Source: Ulva prolifera
Lineage: Eukaryota; Chlorophyta; Ulvophyceae; Ulvales; Ulvaceae
Reading direction: 5' to 3'
Length of the DNA: 64,000 bases
NCBI GenBank assembly: GCA_023078555.1
Contig: CM041200.1
Coordinates: 9,013,528-9,077,527 of the forward strand
The notes beneath the pieces are model-generated. The model had not been told where the DNA came from and made no database searches. It worked only from the letters and a program-made list of their open reading frames with translations. Made by a program: the position numbers and the translations under genes. Below, piece by piece: positions 33,449 to 45,830 of the stretch (its first letter is position 1; each line of letters begins with the position of its first letter).

Positions 33449-34039
33449 ATCCAGGGGACATGCATGCGGCGATCCTGCGCCGCTTCGCGGCCGGGCAGGC
33501 GCCGGGGCCTTCCGCGGTGGCGCAGTCTCCGCGCTGCCGTCGCCCGGGGCGACCTCGTGTTTGGTGTTCCTCGGGAGCCAGGCTGCGCAGGTGGAATGCA
33601 TGCAGGCGGGGCAATGCGGAGATGGCCGCTGCCAGGGCCTGGACGGCCTCCGCCGCCGCCTCTGCAGCTCCCTCTGTTAACGAGCGTGGCAGGCAGGGGG
33701 CGGAGAGGGTGAGGGAGGTGATTGCGGTGAGCTGCGGCAGCGCGCGGAATACGGTCGCGGCGGGGGGGGAGGGGCTGCAGGGCGCCCAGGACAGGCGGTC
33801 CATGTCCAGCTCCTCCAGGGCCGAGTGGTGGCGCAACATGGAGCACAGGAGGCAGGCTGACGCGGCATTAGGGATGTCACAATCGATTGAAAGAGAGGTC
33901 AAGCCAGGCAGTGTGGTGTCGGTGAAGAGGTCCGGAGCCGTAGGAAGTTGAGCACGTCGTCAGGGGGGTGGCCTTGCGGGAGCGTGAACGATCGGCGGTT
34001 GTCGCCGCGAGATGGGGACACCCACAGGTCACAGTACGC
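33449..34039 (-). pseudogene. M1, 5' half: start of M-type LRR exon 3
   Basis: Exon 3 starts after the acceptor CTGCAG with AYCDLWVS, as in M3, and runs through VLNFLRL, LTSLSIDCDIP, MLRHHSALEELDM and LPQLTAITSLTLSAPCLP to AKRRRIAACMSPG, where E0 interrupts it. One frameshift near 33910 separates the first 45 codons from the rest. Exons 1 and 2, expected at higher coordinates, are missing, and 390 bp further on the next gene (M2) already ends. The 3' half lies at 4305-7849. Confidence 0.85.
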
Positions 34040-34432
34040 CTGCAGACACCTGCCTGATGTTGATTGTTCAGTTCGTAGTCCCGATCATATGAGACAGTTC
34101 CGAATAGTCAGGTCTGATTTCTGGGTGGCAGCCCTGAAAAATCTGCAAAGCAACCCAACAATGTTTGACAGGTGCACCAGAGTGGCCACTGTGCCGTGGA
34201 ATTGGCAGGCTTCCAGGGGAGCTGCACTGTCTTGACTGTGATGTATTACTGTGCAGAAACCGCGATGCTACTTTCCAAAACCCCGGGACCCGGATCATGA
34301 AGCTGCGTTGCAAGGCGCACGATTCCGATTGCCGGGTACATCGTCTGTGTGACTTGCAACAATTCCACACTCTCGCCACGATGCCGTTCATACCTATAAC
34401 CATGGATGCATTTACAAAGGAACTACTGTGTA

Positions 34433-37049
34433 GTAGCAGAGCCGTTATCAAAGCTGATGTGGTTGCAAAAGTCATCGACAACGGCACCGCGGGCCACCAG
34501 CTGCTGCCTGACCGCCTCCACCTCCCCCTCGGGAGTCTCCTCATTGTGGCATTATAAGTCATACGTGCCCCGGCTGGGCAGCTCCAGCAGGCCCTGGAAC
34601 CAGTCCGTGTCAGCATAGTACTCCCTATCAGCTGCAGGGTTCAGATCCGAGCAGTCACATGAGATCAAACATGAACTATGCAGCTGCGGCATGGCACACA
34701 GCCCGAGCCCACGCCCGCACGAGGTCCGCCGTCACCGGCCGCACCCTGACGGAGAAGGATGTGAGCGAGGTCAGCGTCGCAAAGCACGCCTGAAACTCGT
34801 GCGCCCCCTCGTGCTTGACCTCCTCCAGAAACAGCGACCGCAGCTGCGGGAGCCCCTGCAGCTGCTTCGCCACCATGCTCATTGGCGAGCAGAGCTGCGC
34901 TGCCATGACAAGATGCAGCGATGTCAGCAGGCGAAGCGGCTGCAGCGGCTGTGCAATGATGGCGTGGCACAGCGCCTTGGTGTGCTGGTTGATGTCCGCG
35001 GGGTGCAAGTCCAAGCAGATCTCAAACGTCTCCAATGAAGTCAAGGTGGCTGGAGGCGGCAGCGCGGGCGCCACATGCTCGACCCCCTCAAGCAGCCGCG
35101 CCCCGCCCCGGCTATACAGATCAATGACCAGAGCGCGTGGTGACCCTGCGAGGCTGTGGAAGTGACACTGCAGCACCTTGGCCACCTCTTCCGTCATGCC
35201 GCGCTCGAGGCGCACATTGGCCATCGACTTGGCAGCGCCCATATACACTGCGAGCTCAAAGCCGCTACCAGAGCAGGTGTGCTCCCCGAAGCGGACATCC
35301 ACCGCCTCGAGGGCCGGGTGGAGCGCCGCGGCAGCGAGCATGCGCCGCAGTGACCCGCAGTCGTCGTAGCAGCCTGACGATGTGTTTCGGTACTGCAGGC
35401 GCGTCAGCGCCAGGAGGCGGACGCTACTGGTGGCGAGGAGCTCCAAGCCTGGTGGTGGCCCATTGTGCCCATCTGCGTCGACACGGTCGCTGCCTTCATA
35501 CGTCAGCTCCTGTAGCGTGAGGAACGGGCCGCGGATGCCGCTGCAGGGGAGGGGGCGGCCGAGCGCGGCGGACGGGATGTCAAACTTCAAGGAGCTGAGG
35601 AAAGGGGCGGTGGAGAGGGCCGCAATCACCGGGTCGAGGGAGGGCGGCGTGGGGGCGCGGCCGATGGGGCCCAGACATGCGGCGATCCTGCGCCGCTTGG
35701 GGGTCCGAGGCGCGCCGGCAGCTGCCGCAGGGTGGCTGGGAGTGCAGTGTGTGTCGTCGTGTGGGGTAGGTGCACTCGCCGTGCTGGTGAGGTGGAAGCT
35801 CACAAGCTGGAAGAGCCCTGAGATAGCTGCTGCCATGGCGCAGACGGCCTCGGCCGCCGCCCCCGCCTCCGCCTCTGTCAGGGAGGGCGGCACGCATGGC
35901 GCCGAGAGGGTGAGAGAGGTCAGGCGGGTGAGCTGCGGCAGCGCGGACAACACAATCGCGGCGGGGGGAGAGGGGCTGCAGGGCGCGAAGGAGAGGCGCG
36001 GCATGCATAGCGCTGCCAGCTTTGAGTGGTGGAACAGCACAAATCGTAGGAGATTGGCTGCCTCTGCGGAGGGGATGGCGCAGGGGAGGGAGAGGGAGTG
36101 CAGGCCGGGCAGGGCGGGGTCGGTGCGGGACAGGAGGTCCAGGAACCCGAGCACTGTGGCAGGGGGATGGTTCTCAGCCAAGGTCAAGGTGCAGGGCGTG
36201 CCCTGTTCGCGAGTCACTCACAGGTCGGAGTATGCCTGCACACACATGGCCAGAGTGCGATGTGCTGGCAGGTCCAGGGGCATCACACCGCGTCCTGGTT
36301 GCTGTCGGTGGCGAAACGCAGCTTCAGCATTATCCAGCAGCAAAGGCACTGGTGTCGGGCACTGCCATGCTCTTCAACGGATGCAAGCGTGTCGAGGAAC
36401 TAGACATCAGAAGCGGAGAACATCAAGAGTGCGGAGGACATCAAGCACAGCGTGTACAAATCAATCAGAAGCGAGGAATAGCTCGAAGAGCGTGGCTGTG
36501 ACGCTGTGAGGGCTGGACCACACCTGCTGCAAGCGCATGGGCCAAGACAGCACGACGGGTGCTGACAGCTCGCCAGCTTGACGAAACACCAGGTGCTGCA
36601 TATTCTTCCCAAGGCGCAGGATGGCAGACGAAACTTCCTTCGCTGCGTCAGAGCTCCAATCTGCGGCTTTGAGCTTGGCTGCAAGAGCTTCTGCCAACCG
36701 GGTACTGTTGTGTGCGGACAGCTTGTCGCTCACCTGCAAGAGACGAAGCTTTGGACAGGGCGTCACGTGTAGCTTCAATCATGCTTGATAGTTGCGTTCA
36801 CACCTGTAGAGCAAGGCTCAAATCTTCAAAAGCGAGCTGGGATGGGTCTTGTGTGGCAGTCGCGGCCCACGCTGCAAAGTCGTCGAGGGATATGCCTTCC
36901 GGCATCTCCACCAAGCCATCGAACTCCATAAGAGTCTCTATCACAGGCGACTTTGCAGCCAGCCCAGGGTCGACGGGTATGCAGACGTACACACTTGACC
37001 TTGCGGAGCCGTGCGGCAGAAGCAAACATGGCTTCTCGAGGCTGGGCAT
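34433..37049 (-). pseudogene. M2: M-type LRR gene with three disabling changes
   Basis: Exons are inferred at 36804-37049 (246 nt), 36524-36733 (210 nt) and 34433-36235. Exons 1-2 are open and give MPSLEKPCLLL to VSDKLSAHNSTRLAEALA. Exon 3 carries an in-frame TGA at 36218-36220 where paralogues have the Trp of AYSDLW, a one-base shift near 34690 (family RAV.AMPQL) and a TAA near 34553 in TYDL.CHNEE. Between these the LRR domain stays open for 513 codons, including PKRRRIAACLGP and PTPPSLDPVIAALS. The breaks therefore look recent, or a translation start inside exon 3 makes an LRR-only protein. It is divergent with P2. The 3' flank (TTTCTGGGTGGCAGCCCTG near 34110) matches that of M7. Confidence 0.8.
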
Positions 37050-37593
37050 CGATGCACTGCGGAGGAAAACTAGCGACGATGTTTAGATTTAGAGAATGCG
37101 AGAGATCTCGGCTCAGCGCAGATGCTCGACAGCGTTCATTCTTGTCGAGAGGGCTGAAGTACAGAGTGAACGATGGCCTGCAGAAGCTCTGTGGTTCCGA
37201 GGTCGACGTCGGAAATGGAACAATGCGAAGGTGAATGTCGTTGCACGATTGATTCATCGTTCACGATGCTGATGCATGGCTATGACGACGGTAGGTGCCC
37301 TATGGTAGTCCCGTCGAAAACGTTTCGAATCCTGTGCATGCGCGGCGTCGGTGAGAAGCACTGCTCGTGGACAGATCTCGACGATCCTTGACGGCAATGC
37401 CCCGCAGGCCTGCGGATGTCTTGTTGCAGCTGCCCTCTGATGCCTTGGGCGAGGTGTCATTTCAAACATGCGCCTGCCCGCGTTCGAATCTACTGGCGTC
37501 AGCTAAGTGTTCTGCGCTGCGATCGGATGGTGATCACTTCCCCCTGCCTCAACGCACCAGCCTTCGAGATGACTGTGTTGGAAAGTGTCAAGG
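37050..37593. promoter_or_regulatory. Divergent intergenic region between M2 and P2
   Basis: 544 bp. It shares blocks with the M4/P4 gap, for example GATGCTGATGCATGGC (37265 and 49318) and GTGCATGCGCGGC (about 37335 and 49391). Conservation may reflect recent duplication as much as function. Confidence 0.45.
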
Positions 37594-38487
37594 ATGGCTA
37601 GCGTGGAAATCCGCTGCTTTCTGATCGCGCAATGAGCACCCCGGTCTACGTGTACGCATGAATTCCGGTAGACGCCTTCTTGGCCTGCCGTTCCTCAGTG
37701 CTGGCCTTTCCAATGTAGTGGAGTGGTATCAATATGCTGCCGGAGGCATTGAATTTGGACGGCCTTCAGACCTGGGGTACGATGCGTCTGGACAATAGCC
37801 ATGGTGTGCCGGTTGAATACGCCGCGTCCGCTATTCAAGTGCGTTACGACGGCTGATCGTCGTTCAAGCTTAATGTATCTCGTTGATGCTGGCAATGCGG
37901 CGCGGATCAGGCTGGCGAGAAGATGTGCGACAAAGGCGAGGCCCTGGCAGAGCTGGCAGGAATGCCTGTGGCCACGTTCGCGGAGACGTCCAGGAAATGG
38001 AAAAATAATAAGTGGTCCGGTAGTCGATTGCCAACATCGTCCGGACTGGTTGTGTTTCAGCATATGCGCTCCTGCGGACACTGGCACACCCAGGTGCTGA
38101 CCAGCTTCGCTGTGATCAGCAGCTTCGGTATGATGAGCCGCTTCGCATCCTTGAGCAATGACCTGTTGTTCTGACTGTTGTCCCACGACGAACTCCATCT
38201 GCTGCTCTTGATGTTGTGCATACAATGGCCTTGGGAACATCGCCTCTGGAGATTGTGATGTAGACGCTGGGCCACATCGGCTGCACCAGAGCCACGAGCG
38301 GACCTGGATGACGTCCACACTGGTGCAACTGCAACAGCGTAGACACTGTCAGCAATGCTGAGACACACGCTGCAAACACACCGTAGGCACCTCTTCGTGC
38401 ACTCCCGAAGCGAACACCCCCCTCCTCTCGCACGTATACCCAGTGCCCTCCACGCCTCAGATCCAAATGATGGGGCCTTCCATGGCC

Positions 38488-38530
38488 CATGCATGATGCT
38501 GCGAAACACTGTTTCGCAGCATCATGCATG
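38488..38530. repeat. Hairpin with 20-bp perfect arms in P2
   Basis: CATGCATGATGCTGCGAAAC, then ACT, then its exact complement. It lies just before the exon 3 acceptor of P2 and includes sequence copied in inverted order. Confidence 0.8.
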
Positions 38531-39855
38531 CATACCACACATGCAGGAGTATCTCAACGCATGCGCAAGCGCAGCCACAGGCTGGTGACGCTGCGTCATG
38601 ATGGTGCTGTGCCGAGACATGTCGCGAGATCCTGCCGACACCGGCGAAACGCTCCGCGCCCTCACGGCGGCGATCGCCGCTGTCCCCGCCCTCGCAACTG
38701 CCACGCTAGAGAGCGCCAGCACCATGGTTGTGTCGCTGCAGCCGCCCCCAGAGCCGCGGTCCCTGAAGCGGGGCCGGGTCAGCGGGCTGCATCAGCTGCA
38801 TGACCGCTCCCTCCCTCGACCCCGTCGGCCCGGCCCTCTCCACCGCTCCCTCACCTCCCTCTTGCTCATGTGGCACTCGGCGGACGCAAAGAAGCCGCCA
38901 ATCTCCAGCCTCCCCTCCCTTCACATCACATTCGCCGGCCCCACACACTCCGGCTGACGTGGCCGCGGGGCCGCTGCCCCTCGGCCCGCTGCCCGTGCTG
39001 CGCGTGCTGCGTGCTGAGCTGACGCGGATCACAAGGCAAACTTTCCCGGCGGCGGCTGTCGTTACAGCCGTGGCGCAGCAAACTGCGCTGCAATTCCTGG
39101 ATGTCTGTAGACGTCCGAACGCGCGGGAGCCCTCTGCCCGCCCTCCATGGTCGACGGTGGGCGTAGTGAACATGAGCCCCCGCTTGCATCTCCGGCTGGA
39201 TTGGAAGAGCTGCTGGAAACCCAGCAAGGATTGTGCGGCGATCCTCTTGCGGCTGTGCAGCCTTCACTGCGTCACGGTGGGCAAGGGAGACGGAACAGCT
39301 GTGCGCCCAGGTGTAGACTTGGAGTCCAGGGGTAGACTTGGAGTCCAGGTGTAGGCGCACCGCCGTGTCTGAAACCGCTCACCACTCTGCACTCGCCTTG
39401 GAAGGTGGACGTGAAAAGCACCGCAGCAGCGCTGTGGGGGTCTGTTGTGTCTGCGCTGCTGGCGATGCCCGTCAGCGCGCTGACTCAGCCGACGGGGCTG
39501 TCGCTGTGCAAGTGCGTGGCATCCAGCTGCTTGGGCTCACCAGGCTGCAGCGGCTGCGTGTGGGGGGACTGCTCATGTGGATCGAGGAGGGGGCTGGCCC
39601 GGAGTCATTCCCGGCGCCACTGACAAACCTGACACAGCTCGACCTGGCGGTCGCGTCGTTTGGCGCTGCGGCATTGCGGGGGTGCTCAGCGTGTGCCGCG
39701 TATATGCCACACCTGCGTGCGGGGCAGATCTAGATGCAGGGTCACCCGGAGGAGGTGAGCGCGGCGTGGTTCGAAGGGCTGCGGGATCTACCGGGCTGGG
39801 GGCGGTACGAATTTGAGGTTGTGGTGAAACTTGAAGAAATGGTGGCGGAGCAGGT

Positions 39856-39878
39856 GGGGGGGGGGGGGGGGGGGGGGG
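39856..39878 (+). repeat. Run of 23 G
   Basis: Homopolymer inside the former C-terminal coding part of P2. Run length may be unreliable in assembly. Confidence 0.8.
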
Positions 39879-39970
39879 AGGCAGTGTGGCAGGAGTGGAT
39901 CGGGTGCGGCGCATGCGTGTCCGAGGGCTGCACAGACGTTGACATGGGGGATGGAGATAGTAGCTCCTGA

Positions 39971-40622
39971 TGTGAACGCAGCATAGAGTCTCACGTCGAC
40001 GTTGACTAATGCTAGTAGCATGTTGGAGCTACATACAATGTTGTGGGGCGGCTACATGCACCTGCTTGCGACGATGCCGTCATCGCTGTACATTGATATT
40101 TCACGTGTCATCTGTATATTTTGGGACAGGGTGCGATGGCAGCGTTTGGCTGCGCATCTCGCAGAGCCCCACTACCCACAATGAGCTGCGGCTGTCCAGA
40201 AGCCAGGTGCAATGTGTTACACGGCACCAAGCCGTGACAGGCGAGGCGGGCGGTGGCATGCACGCTAACCAGGATTTGATCAGAAGCATCCGGTGCAAAG
40301 ACTTTGGAACACTGCTTAGGACAAGGATCTGACAATGCTCAGCGCACGCTCATGCTAGACTGTAGGTCAGTGACGCGGCCGGTGTTACTTTTAACAGCAT
40401 ATGCATCGGGCTTTACAATGGATATCAAATGCCAGATGTGAACAGGTGTCCAGCAATGCATAAAACTCAGCTATCCCACAAGTGGAGCTCTAGATGTACT
40501 ACATCTGCTGCAACCACGCTGCATCGTCATGATCATCACATCGTGCACACATAATCAAAGGGGCTAGCCACAGCCTCTACAGGACGGAAGACCGGTCAGT
40601 CCATCTCTGCCGCTCAATGACA
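39971..40622. other. Convergent 3' intergenic region, no gene recognised
   Basis: Lies between the 3' ends of P2 and M3. Only short, unconvincing open frames occur. Confidence 0.5.
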
Positions 40623-43323
40623 TCACTGCTCCTCTTCACCTTTTCCCTCTACAAAACTGATTACCTTGAATTGCCCCTCGACGCGAGCACCCCTTGCGAT
40701 CAGCTGTTCCTTGACTGCCTCAAGCTCGCCGCCCGGGGTTAGCTCGTTTCTGCATAGAAACCCAAAGGTGCCCTTGCTCGGCAAGTCAAGCAGGCCTTGG
40801 CACCAGTCTACTGCAGCATGATGATAACCACTCGCATCACGGGTGGACTCCGGGCCATCACACGAATCTAGGAAGGCTTGCATCAGCCGCGGCCGTCCTG
40901 CAACGAGCCTGGCGAACGCTCGCACGACCTCGGCCGTCACAGGCCGCACTGCCAGATCCAACACCTCAAGGGCGGTAAGAGGTGCGAAGCACGCCTCGAC
41001 TTCAGCGGCGCTGCCGTGCCGGAATCCGAGGATGTTTACCGACCGCAACTGCGGCATTGCTGCAAGGCGCTTCGTCAGGGTATCCAGCTGCATGTCTGCC
41101 GCAGCAGGCATGCTGAGACTCAGGCCTGTCAGATGACTGAACGAAGCCAGGGGCTGTGAAACGAATGCATCACACACCCTTCGAGCCCGCGGATCGTACC
41201 GGCTTTGCTCACAGGGCCAGTAAAAGGTCAGATCCTGCAGTTGAGGCAGGGTGGCCATCGACTGCAGCACTGGCAAAGCATTGTGCGCGCTGTCAAGCAT
41301 CTGATCACTGCTATCACCTTTCACATGCATGCAGAAAGATGCCACGCCGGTGACACCGGCAAGCCCGAGCGACATTGCTCGTGCAAGCTCAGAGCTCATG
41401 CATGCCGCGCGCACAAACACAGCGACCTTCATCGGAGCGGCCTCTGCCCGCCATGTAAACAAGAACGAGTCTTCACGCGAAGGCCTATGCCGGGGCTGTG
41501 GGCCAACATCAATGCTGACACTGGCCAGCGCTGGATGGCATGCAGCATTCGCAAAGACGCTGCGAAGCGATGCGCCATCGACTTCAGCACCGTTGCATAT
41601 GTTGGAGTATGCCAGCGATTCCAGCGCCGCGAGGGGCGTTCGGCACAGCGGCGCGGGGCTCGGCGCATCTCCCCACTCCAATCCATGCGCTGCAGTGGTG
41701 TCATATTCCAGTTGCCGCAGCGTGCGGAACGGGCCGCTGATGCCACTGCTGCACAGGGGCTGCCGTGCGCTGCTGCCCGGCACTGAGAAGAAGAGGGCAG
41801 TGAGTGATGGGGCGGTGGAGAGGGCCGCGGTGATGGGGTCAAGGGACGGCGGCGTGGGGGCGCGGCCCCCCGGGGCCAGGCACGCAGCGATCCTGCGCCG
41901 CTTCAGGGGTGGGAGGGCGGCGGAGTCCTCGGGCCTCAGCGCTTCGCGGTCGCCCCGACGTTGGAGGGAGTGTGGGCGGCAGAGTTTGAACGTGTCCAGG
42001 CGGGGTAGCGCGGAGATGGCGGCCGCCATCGCCTGGATGGCCTCCACCGCCGCCTCTGCAGCCGCGGCGCTTGGGGCGGGCGGCAGGCAGGGGGCGGAGA
42101 GGGTGAGGGAGGTGATGGCGGTGAGCTGCGGCAGCGCGCGGAAGGCGATCGCAGCGGGGGGGGAGGAGCCACACGGCGCCCAGGGGAGGCGCAGCAGTTC
42201 CAGCTCCTCCAGGGCCGGGTGGTGGCGCAGCACGGCGCAGAGGAGGTCGGCTGCCTCTGCGGTGGGAATGTCGCATAGGACTGAGAGGAAGGCGAAGCCG
42301 GGCAGTGTGGGGTCGGTGGAGGCCAGGAGCCGCAGGAAGTTGAGCACGTCTGCAGGGGCATAGTGCTGCCGGAGAGTATACGATATGCGGCCGCCGCCGT
42401 GATTCGGGGACACCCACAGGTCGCAGTACGCCTGCAGACACCAGCCTCAGCTTGTGTTGCACACAGTTGCATCAAGGTGGGCGGCGACCGGACACTAGCT
42501 GGAACAGCACTTCGACGAGGCATGCCAGAGGATGCCAATAGTGGAGCATGGCATGACGGTCAATGGAGGTGCTTGAAGCACACCGCATGGCGGTCAGCCG
42601 CATGAACATCATGGTGTGCTGTCATGGCATGGAGCACGATCATCGGTAGCAAGGTCATCTTGGCACCAGATTGCACTGGAATGCATGGCTGAAAGTTGGT
42701 GCCGGTCTGGACTGTCGTGGCAAGCGGTGAAATACCGTCTGTAGCAGTGCATTTCGATACATGGTATCATCCCTTTGACAGCGTCGCACCTGCTGCAATG
42801 GCATGGGCCAGGAGAACATGGTCGATTCTCGGGACTCGGCCAGTCGCAAGGATTCATAGAGCAGCAGCTGCTGTATGTTCTTACTCATAGGAAGCAGAGC
42901 ACACATCATCGCGTTCGCATCCTCTGGGCAGGTCCAGGTCGTTGCAGCCAGCCTGACTGCAAGAGCCTTTGCCACCTGGGCAGTGTTCACAGACAACTTG
43001 TCGCCCACCTGCATGAGCTGTAGTTGTGCATGATACGACGCAACAACTGGAGACGTTTTTAGCTACACGGGCCACACTTGCATGGCTAAAGCTAGCTGAT
43101 TGAGGCTCAGCGTTGAGGGGTCTTGTGTGGAAACCTCAGCCCATGTTTCAAAGTCGTCCAGAGTTATCCCCTCGGGCAGATCTACAAAGCCCTCGAACTC
43201 CAAAAGGGTTTGCAGTACTGAAGATCGCATGGCCAGGTCTGGGTCAACAGGGATGCAGATATACGCTGTAGACCTCTCGGAGCCGTGCGGAACAAGCAAG
43301 CACGGCTTCTCGAGACTTGGCAT
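40623..43323 (-). CDS. M3: three-exon M-type LRR protein, intact
   Basis: Exons are inferred at 43078-43323 (246 nt), 42790-43008 (219 nt) and 40623-42431 (1809 nt), all phase 0, giving about 757 residues. The start at MPSLEKPCLLVPHGSERS is chosen by match to paralogues; an open frame extends 39 codons upstream. Residues 1-155 form the BTB/SKP1-like module (VDPDLAMRSSVLQTLLEFEGFVDLPEGITLDDFETWA, then VGDKLSVNTAQVAKALA). The LRR region holds LTAITSLTLSAPCLPP, LKRRRIAACLAPGG, PTPPSLDPITAALS, ISGPFRTLRQLEY and LTALEVLDLAVRPVTAEVVRAFA. The C-terminal block is GLLDLPSKGTF then LEAVKEQLIARGARV. This is the closest paralogue of M1 and shows the state before the minisatellite: one SFLFTWRAEA stretch. 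Probably an intracellular protein-binding factor; function unknown. Confidence 0.8.
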
Positions 43324-44514
43324 CTTCTTAAGACAGGACTGCCATCCAAGAAAGTACAGGCATGCTAGTTCGGGATTTCCCCGGAATTTTCGTGTGTAGC
43401 GTTGCAGCTGTTGGATTCTTTGGAACAGAGCGCTGCTCAACGTTCACATTTAGACTGTTTAGGGCAGCGATATGGAAGCCGAACTACCTTGAGGCCGGGA
43501 ACGACAATAGAAGTACTCGCAGAGCAGATGCTGGAACTCAGCGTTCACAGTGGCTACTGTCAACGCTGGACCGGTGACCGGATATCCGATATATTATCGA
43601 TGCGCCATGGCGCATCCGGTCACCAGTCGTCACGGGCAGCACTACACTGACAACCTTGGTTTTAGCTGGAGCGCCAAGGGGGTGCGCATTTTAGGACTTG
43701 CATGCTAGACAGAGACAGAAGGTTTCCAAAACGATCTGGTTTCTAAGCTCCTGGCTCCTGCGTAACCAGTGTGCTCCTGACTCCTGCGTGACCAGCGTGC
43801 TTAGAAACCAGGCAGCCACTGGTGGTCACCCGCATCTCGACATCACCAAGCCCAGTACCCTTTAGATCGCCTCAGGAGGTTTTCATTGGTCTATAGATGT
43901 TGAAACCGATTTCTAGAGCGTTCTGAGGTGCTCGCGTTCCCGGTGGACGTGCATGAGGCCCGAGTGCCTGCCCCCCTCATCACGACCTTACACCTGCGTA
44001 AATTGATTACAGAAGCGTGAATGGGCCAAGACAAACACAGCTAGGAAAAAATATCTCTTTCTTGCACCTGCACAACGGTCACTTGGAGAAACTCGCTTCC
44101 AGGAACGACATGCCAGATGATACTGCATGCTGCGGCTGCAGTGGATGTTCAACGTCTCTGCATTCTGCAGAGCTGCGAGCTGCGTAGCTTGTGTTGTGCA
44201 TGCTTGCCGCAGGATTGTGTGGAGCATGGACAGCCCACGGTCACTGGCCAAACGTAGTATTGTCCCTTTCTTGCTGTCACCACACCTGCACCTCAGCTGT
44301 AGCATAGGAAGCCCCAACGCACAACTTACAGTGGAATCGGCAACGGTCCCGGATGTTGATATCCAGATGGTGATATCGTCCTTGCTGTTGCTGGTCCCTG
44401 CACAGCTCCCTGCACATCTGCCTACGTCGCGGCGATCCGGCCATCGTAGCTGCTGTCTCTGCAGGGATATCAGCCTCATATTCTCGAATGCTCGGCGCAT
44501 CCCTCGCTCAAACA
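43324..44514. other. Region between M3 and the P3 remnant
   Basis: The expected divergent promoter and P3 exons 1-2 are replaced by other DNA. It contains an inverted repeat around GGTGACCGGAT (about 43573-43625), repeated CTCCTG.GTGACCAG.GTGC units near 43750, and a 188-codon minus frame (43988-44554) with no recognised family. Confidence 0.4.
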
Positions 44515-45830
44515 TGACCCCAATCGCCGCCCTCCCCGCCCTCGCATCTGTCACTCTCTCACGCAGTCACACGGGTGGTAAATCTCCGTGGCCGCCGCCC
44601 AACGTGCTACAAGCGGCACCGCGTCCCCACACCGCCCTCCCTCAACCCCGCGGCCCTCATCGCGGCCCTCTCCACCACGCCCTGCCTTACCTCCCTCGAG
44701 GGTGAGCTCACCCTCCCCTGGCAGCAGATGGGCGCAGACCAGCTGTCCACCTCCAGCCTCCGTGGCCCCTTTACGGCGCTCCGTTCCTTCCACATCATCA
44801 TCGAAAACTGCATGGCCACTGCCCCCCGCGATGAAATGGAAGTGCCGCCCGTAGACCTTGGGCCGCTGCCCATGCTGCGCGTGCTGCGTGCAGAGGTGCG
44901 GGTACAATTGATGCACACCAACGCAGCGGCGGCTGTCCTCGCGGCCGCGCTGCAGCAACCTGCACTGCAGCTACTGGACATACGTGGATCTCCTTTCCTT
45001 GACGCCCCTTCATGCCCCATAGGGTGTCCGGCGGGGCCAGCCGGCACGAGGCCGAGCCTCAGGGCCCCGCTGGACACAGAGGCCTGTCTCACCCGACGGC
45101 GCAGACGCGCCTCACCCCTCGCCAGCCTCCCACAGCCGTCGGGCCTACACACCCTCAAGCTGGCAGTCGGCAGATACTCCCCGCGGCCGCCGGGCGTGCA
45201 GCCGTGCCTGAAGCCCCTCACCGCTTTGCTCCCGCTCCGGGAGCTGGAGGTGGACACTGCTGCCGGAGAGCTGTGCGGGTCTGTGGCGGCTGTGCTGATG
45301 GCGATGCCTGTCAGCGCGCTGACTCAGCTGACGGCACTGTCGCTGTGCGCGGACGCTTGTGCATGCATCCCAGGAAGCGTGTGTCATCGCAGCGCAGCTG
45401 CTGGGCCTCACCAGGCTGCAGCGGCTGCAGCCTTCACGCAGCATGCATGTGGGGGGGCTGTGCATGCGGAATGGGGAGGCAGCTGGGTTGCAGGCGAGCC
45501 TCGCGCCATTGACAAGCCTGACACGACTCGAGGGGTCGGTCTCCCCGATCGACGCTGTGGTGGTGCGGGCGTTTGCAGCATGCGCAGCGCGCATGCCGCG
45601 CCTGTGTGCAGCGCGGATGACGTGGTGGGAGGTGGCACGTGCGGGGTGGTACGAGGGGGCTGCGGGAGCTGCCGAGCTGGGGGCGGTACGAATTCGAGCT
45701 CTGTGTTAGATTTGATGCAGAGGAGGTGAGGGAGTGCGAGGCTGTTCGGCAGGTGCTGATTGGGCGTGGCGCACGCGTGGCAGAGGAATGTACAGAAATA
45801 GACTCTGGGGATGGAGATAGTGCCTCCTGA
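44515..45830 (+). pseudogene. P3: 5'-truncated P-type LRR gene
   Basis: Homology starts abruptly at PIAALPALASVTLS, so exons 1-2 and the first part of exon 3 are gone. A shift follows within the first 30 codons. The frame 44575-45729 then reads HRVPTPPSLNPAALIAALS, LPWQQMGADQLSTSSLRG, LGPLPMLRVLRAEVRV and LTQLTALSLC. Near 45360 the frame moves (LLGLTRLQRLQ, AARMPRLCAARMTWW) and again near 45650 (LRELPSWGRYEFEL, VRQVLIGRGARV) before the stop. Clear pseudogene, most similar to P4. Confidence 0.85.

Larger units (their letters stand above)
37594..39970 (+). pseudogene. P2: decayed P-type LRR gene
   Basis: Exon 1 opens MASVEIRCFLIAQ and hits a stop. An exon 2 remnant follows AGGCTGGCGAGAAG near 37915, and exon 3 starts after ATGCAG at 38545 (EYLNACASAATGW). 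Later parts appear in different frames: ALTAAIAAVPALATATLES, LGPLPVLRVLRAELT, LTNLTQLDLAVASFGAAALRG and the C-terminal block GLRDLPGWGRYEFEV. Large deletions and several shifts make it non-functional. A 23-G run (39856-39878) lies near its end. Confidence 0.85.
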
